Assembly (NCBI GenBank): GCA_000507305.1
Contig: DF239900.1
Coordinates: 62,001-126,000, forward strand
Source: Breviolum minutum Mf 1.05b.01
Lineage: Eukaryota > Sar > Dinophyceae > Suessiales > Symbiodiniaceae
Direction: 5' to 3'
Length of the DNA stretch: 64,000 bases
Shown: positions 63,775 through 64,000 of the stretch, one piece after another
How the letters are laid out: each line of letters starts with the position of its first letter
How positions within the stretch are numbered: position 1 is the stretch's first letter
Notes under the pieces: model-generated
Databases searched by the model: none
What the model saw: the letters and a program-made list of their open reading frames with translations, nothing else
Told to the model about the DNA's origin: nothing
Position numbers and translations under genes: made by a program

Positions 63775-63997
63775 GTCAGAATAAACTACTACCAACCTGC
63801 TGGTTGGTCACCCCAAATGGTGGTTTACGATGCGGGAATCCCCCTTTGCCCAGTTCCATTCATACTGTTTGATGGTTCAGAAATCCGGCTAACCAGTTAA
63901 GGTTGGTAGTTTATCCCACTATTTACAAGGTTTTATACATCCAAACGGTGGTTGTTTGGGATTTCTGAACCATCCACAGTAAGGCCTTATTGGAACC
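63775..63997 (+). CDS. Two exons split by a family A element
   Basis: Exon 63775-63866 (TTTAAG|GTC) reads VRINYYQPAGWSPQMVVYDA then GIPLCPVPFI plus CT. Removing 63867-63979 makes a CTT codon and continues LKALLEP to near the window end. Very protein-like and in good phase. May be a later exon of the CH-domain gene or the start of another gene. Confidence 0.65.
63865..63979. repeat. Family A element (introner-like)
   Basis: CTGTTTGATGGTTCAGAAAT at the left mirrors GATTTCTGAACCATCCACAG at the right. Flanked by TA on both sides. Confidence 0.85.
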
Positions 63998-64000
63998 CAA

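Noticed and set aside
1..64000. Dinoflagellate spliced-leader relic (TTTTGGCTCAAG)
   Set aside because: Looked for at gene starts and not found; AGGTGGCTCAAG at about 51460 lies inside the palindrome and does not match.

Overview
The window looks like nuclear DNA of a dinoflagellate, most likely a relative of the Symbiodiniaceae. The grounds are: (1) many short, relatively GC-rich coding islands in an AT-rich background, almost all on the + strand; (2) splice sites that are mostly AG|G at the acceptor, with GC and GA donors beside GT; (3) a compound repeat at 31.9-33.4 kb whose minus-strand translation I recognise from dinoflagellate gene sets; (4) very many short terminal-inverted-repeat (MITE-like) elements. 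There is no bacterial gene organisation, CRISPR array, rRNA or tRNA that I can support.

Layout. 0-22 kb holds about thirty candidate exons (40-160 bp each) on the + strand in repeat-filled introns; I cannot name their products. 23.4-25.4 kb holds the only long uninterrupted ORF, 476 codons including the stop, resembling the C-terminal tail of an algal LINE-type polyprotein and flanked by a 16-bp inverted repeat. 26-37 kb has more + strand exons, decayed coding islands and the compound repeat. 38.9-41.4 kb holds three phase-compatible exons of a prolyl-4-hydroxylase-like 2OG-Fe(II) dioxygenase. 43-48.1 kb holds further exons and then the 3' end of a listerin (LTN1) E3 ubiquitin ligase, whose C-terminal RING domain is split over three exons. 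49.06-54.28 kb is a 5.2-kb fold-back palindrome made of hundreds of base pairs of satellite-like modules, with a unique centre and two assembly gaps. 55.9-56.9 kb is the 3' end of an unidentified gene. 60.6-63.1 kb holds four phase-compatible exons of a CH-domain protein of the SPATA4/SPEF1 (CLAMP) type, a family linked to flagella. 63.8 kb to the end holds two further exons separated by one repeat element.

Main result. Several MITE families appear to be introns in their own right (introner-like). Removing single copies exactly at GT...AG joins flanking sequence into continuous, protein-like reading frames: family A at 7450-7554, 45765-45895 and 63867-63979; family B at 11454-11573, 13503-13604 and 28163-28268; family E at 17032-17124. 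All gene models come from reading the sequence by eye. Exon boundaries are predictions, and no transcript or database evidence was available.
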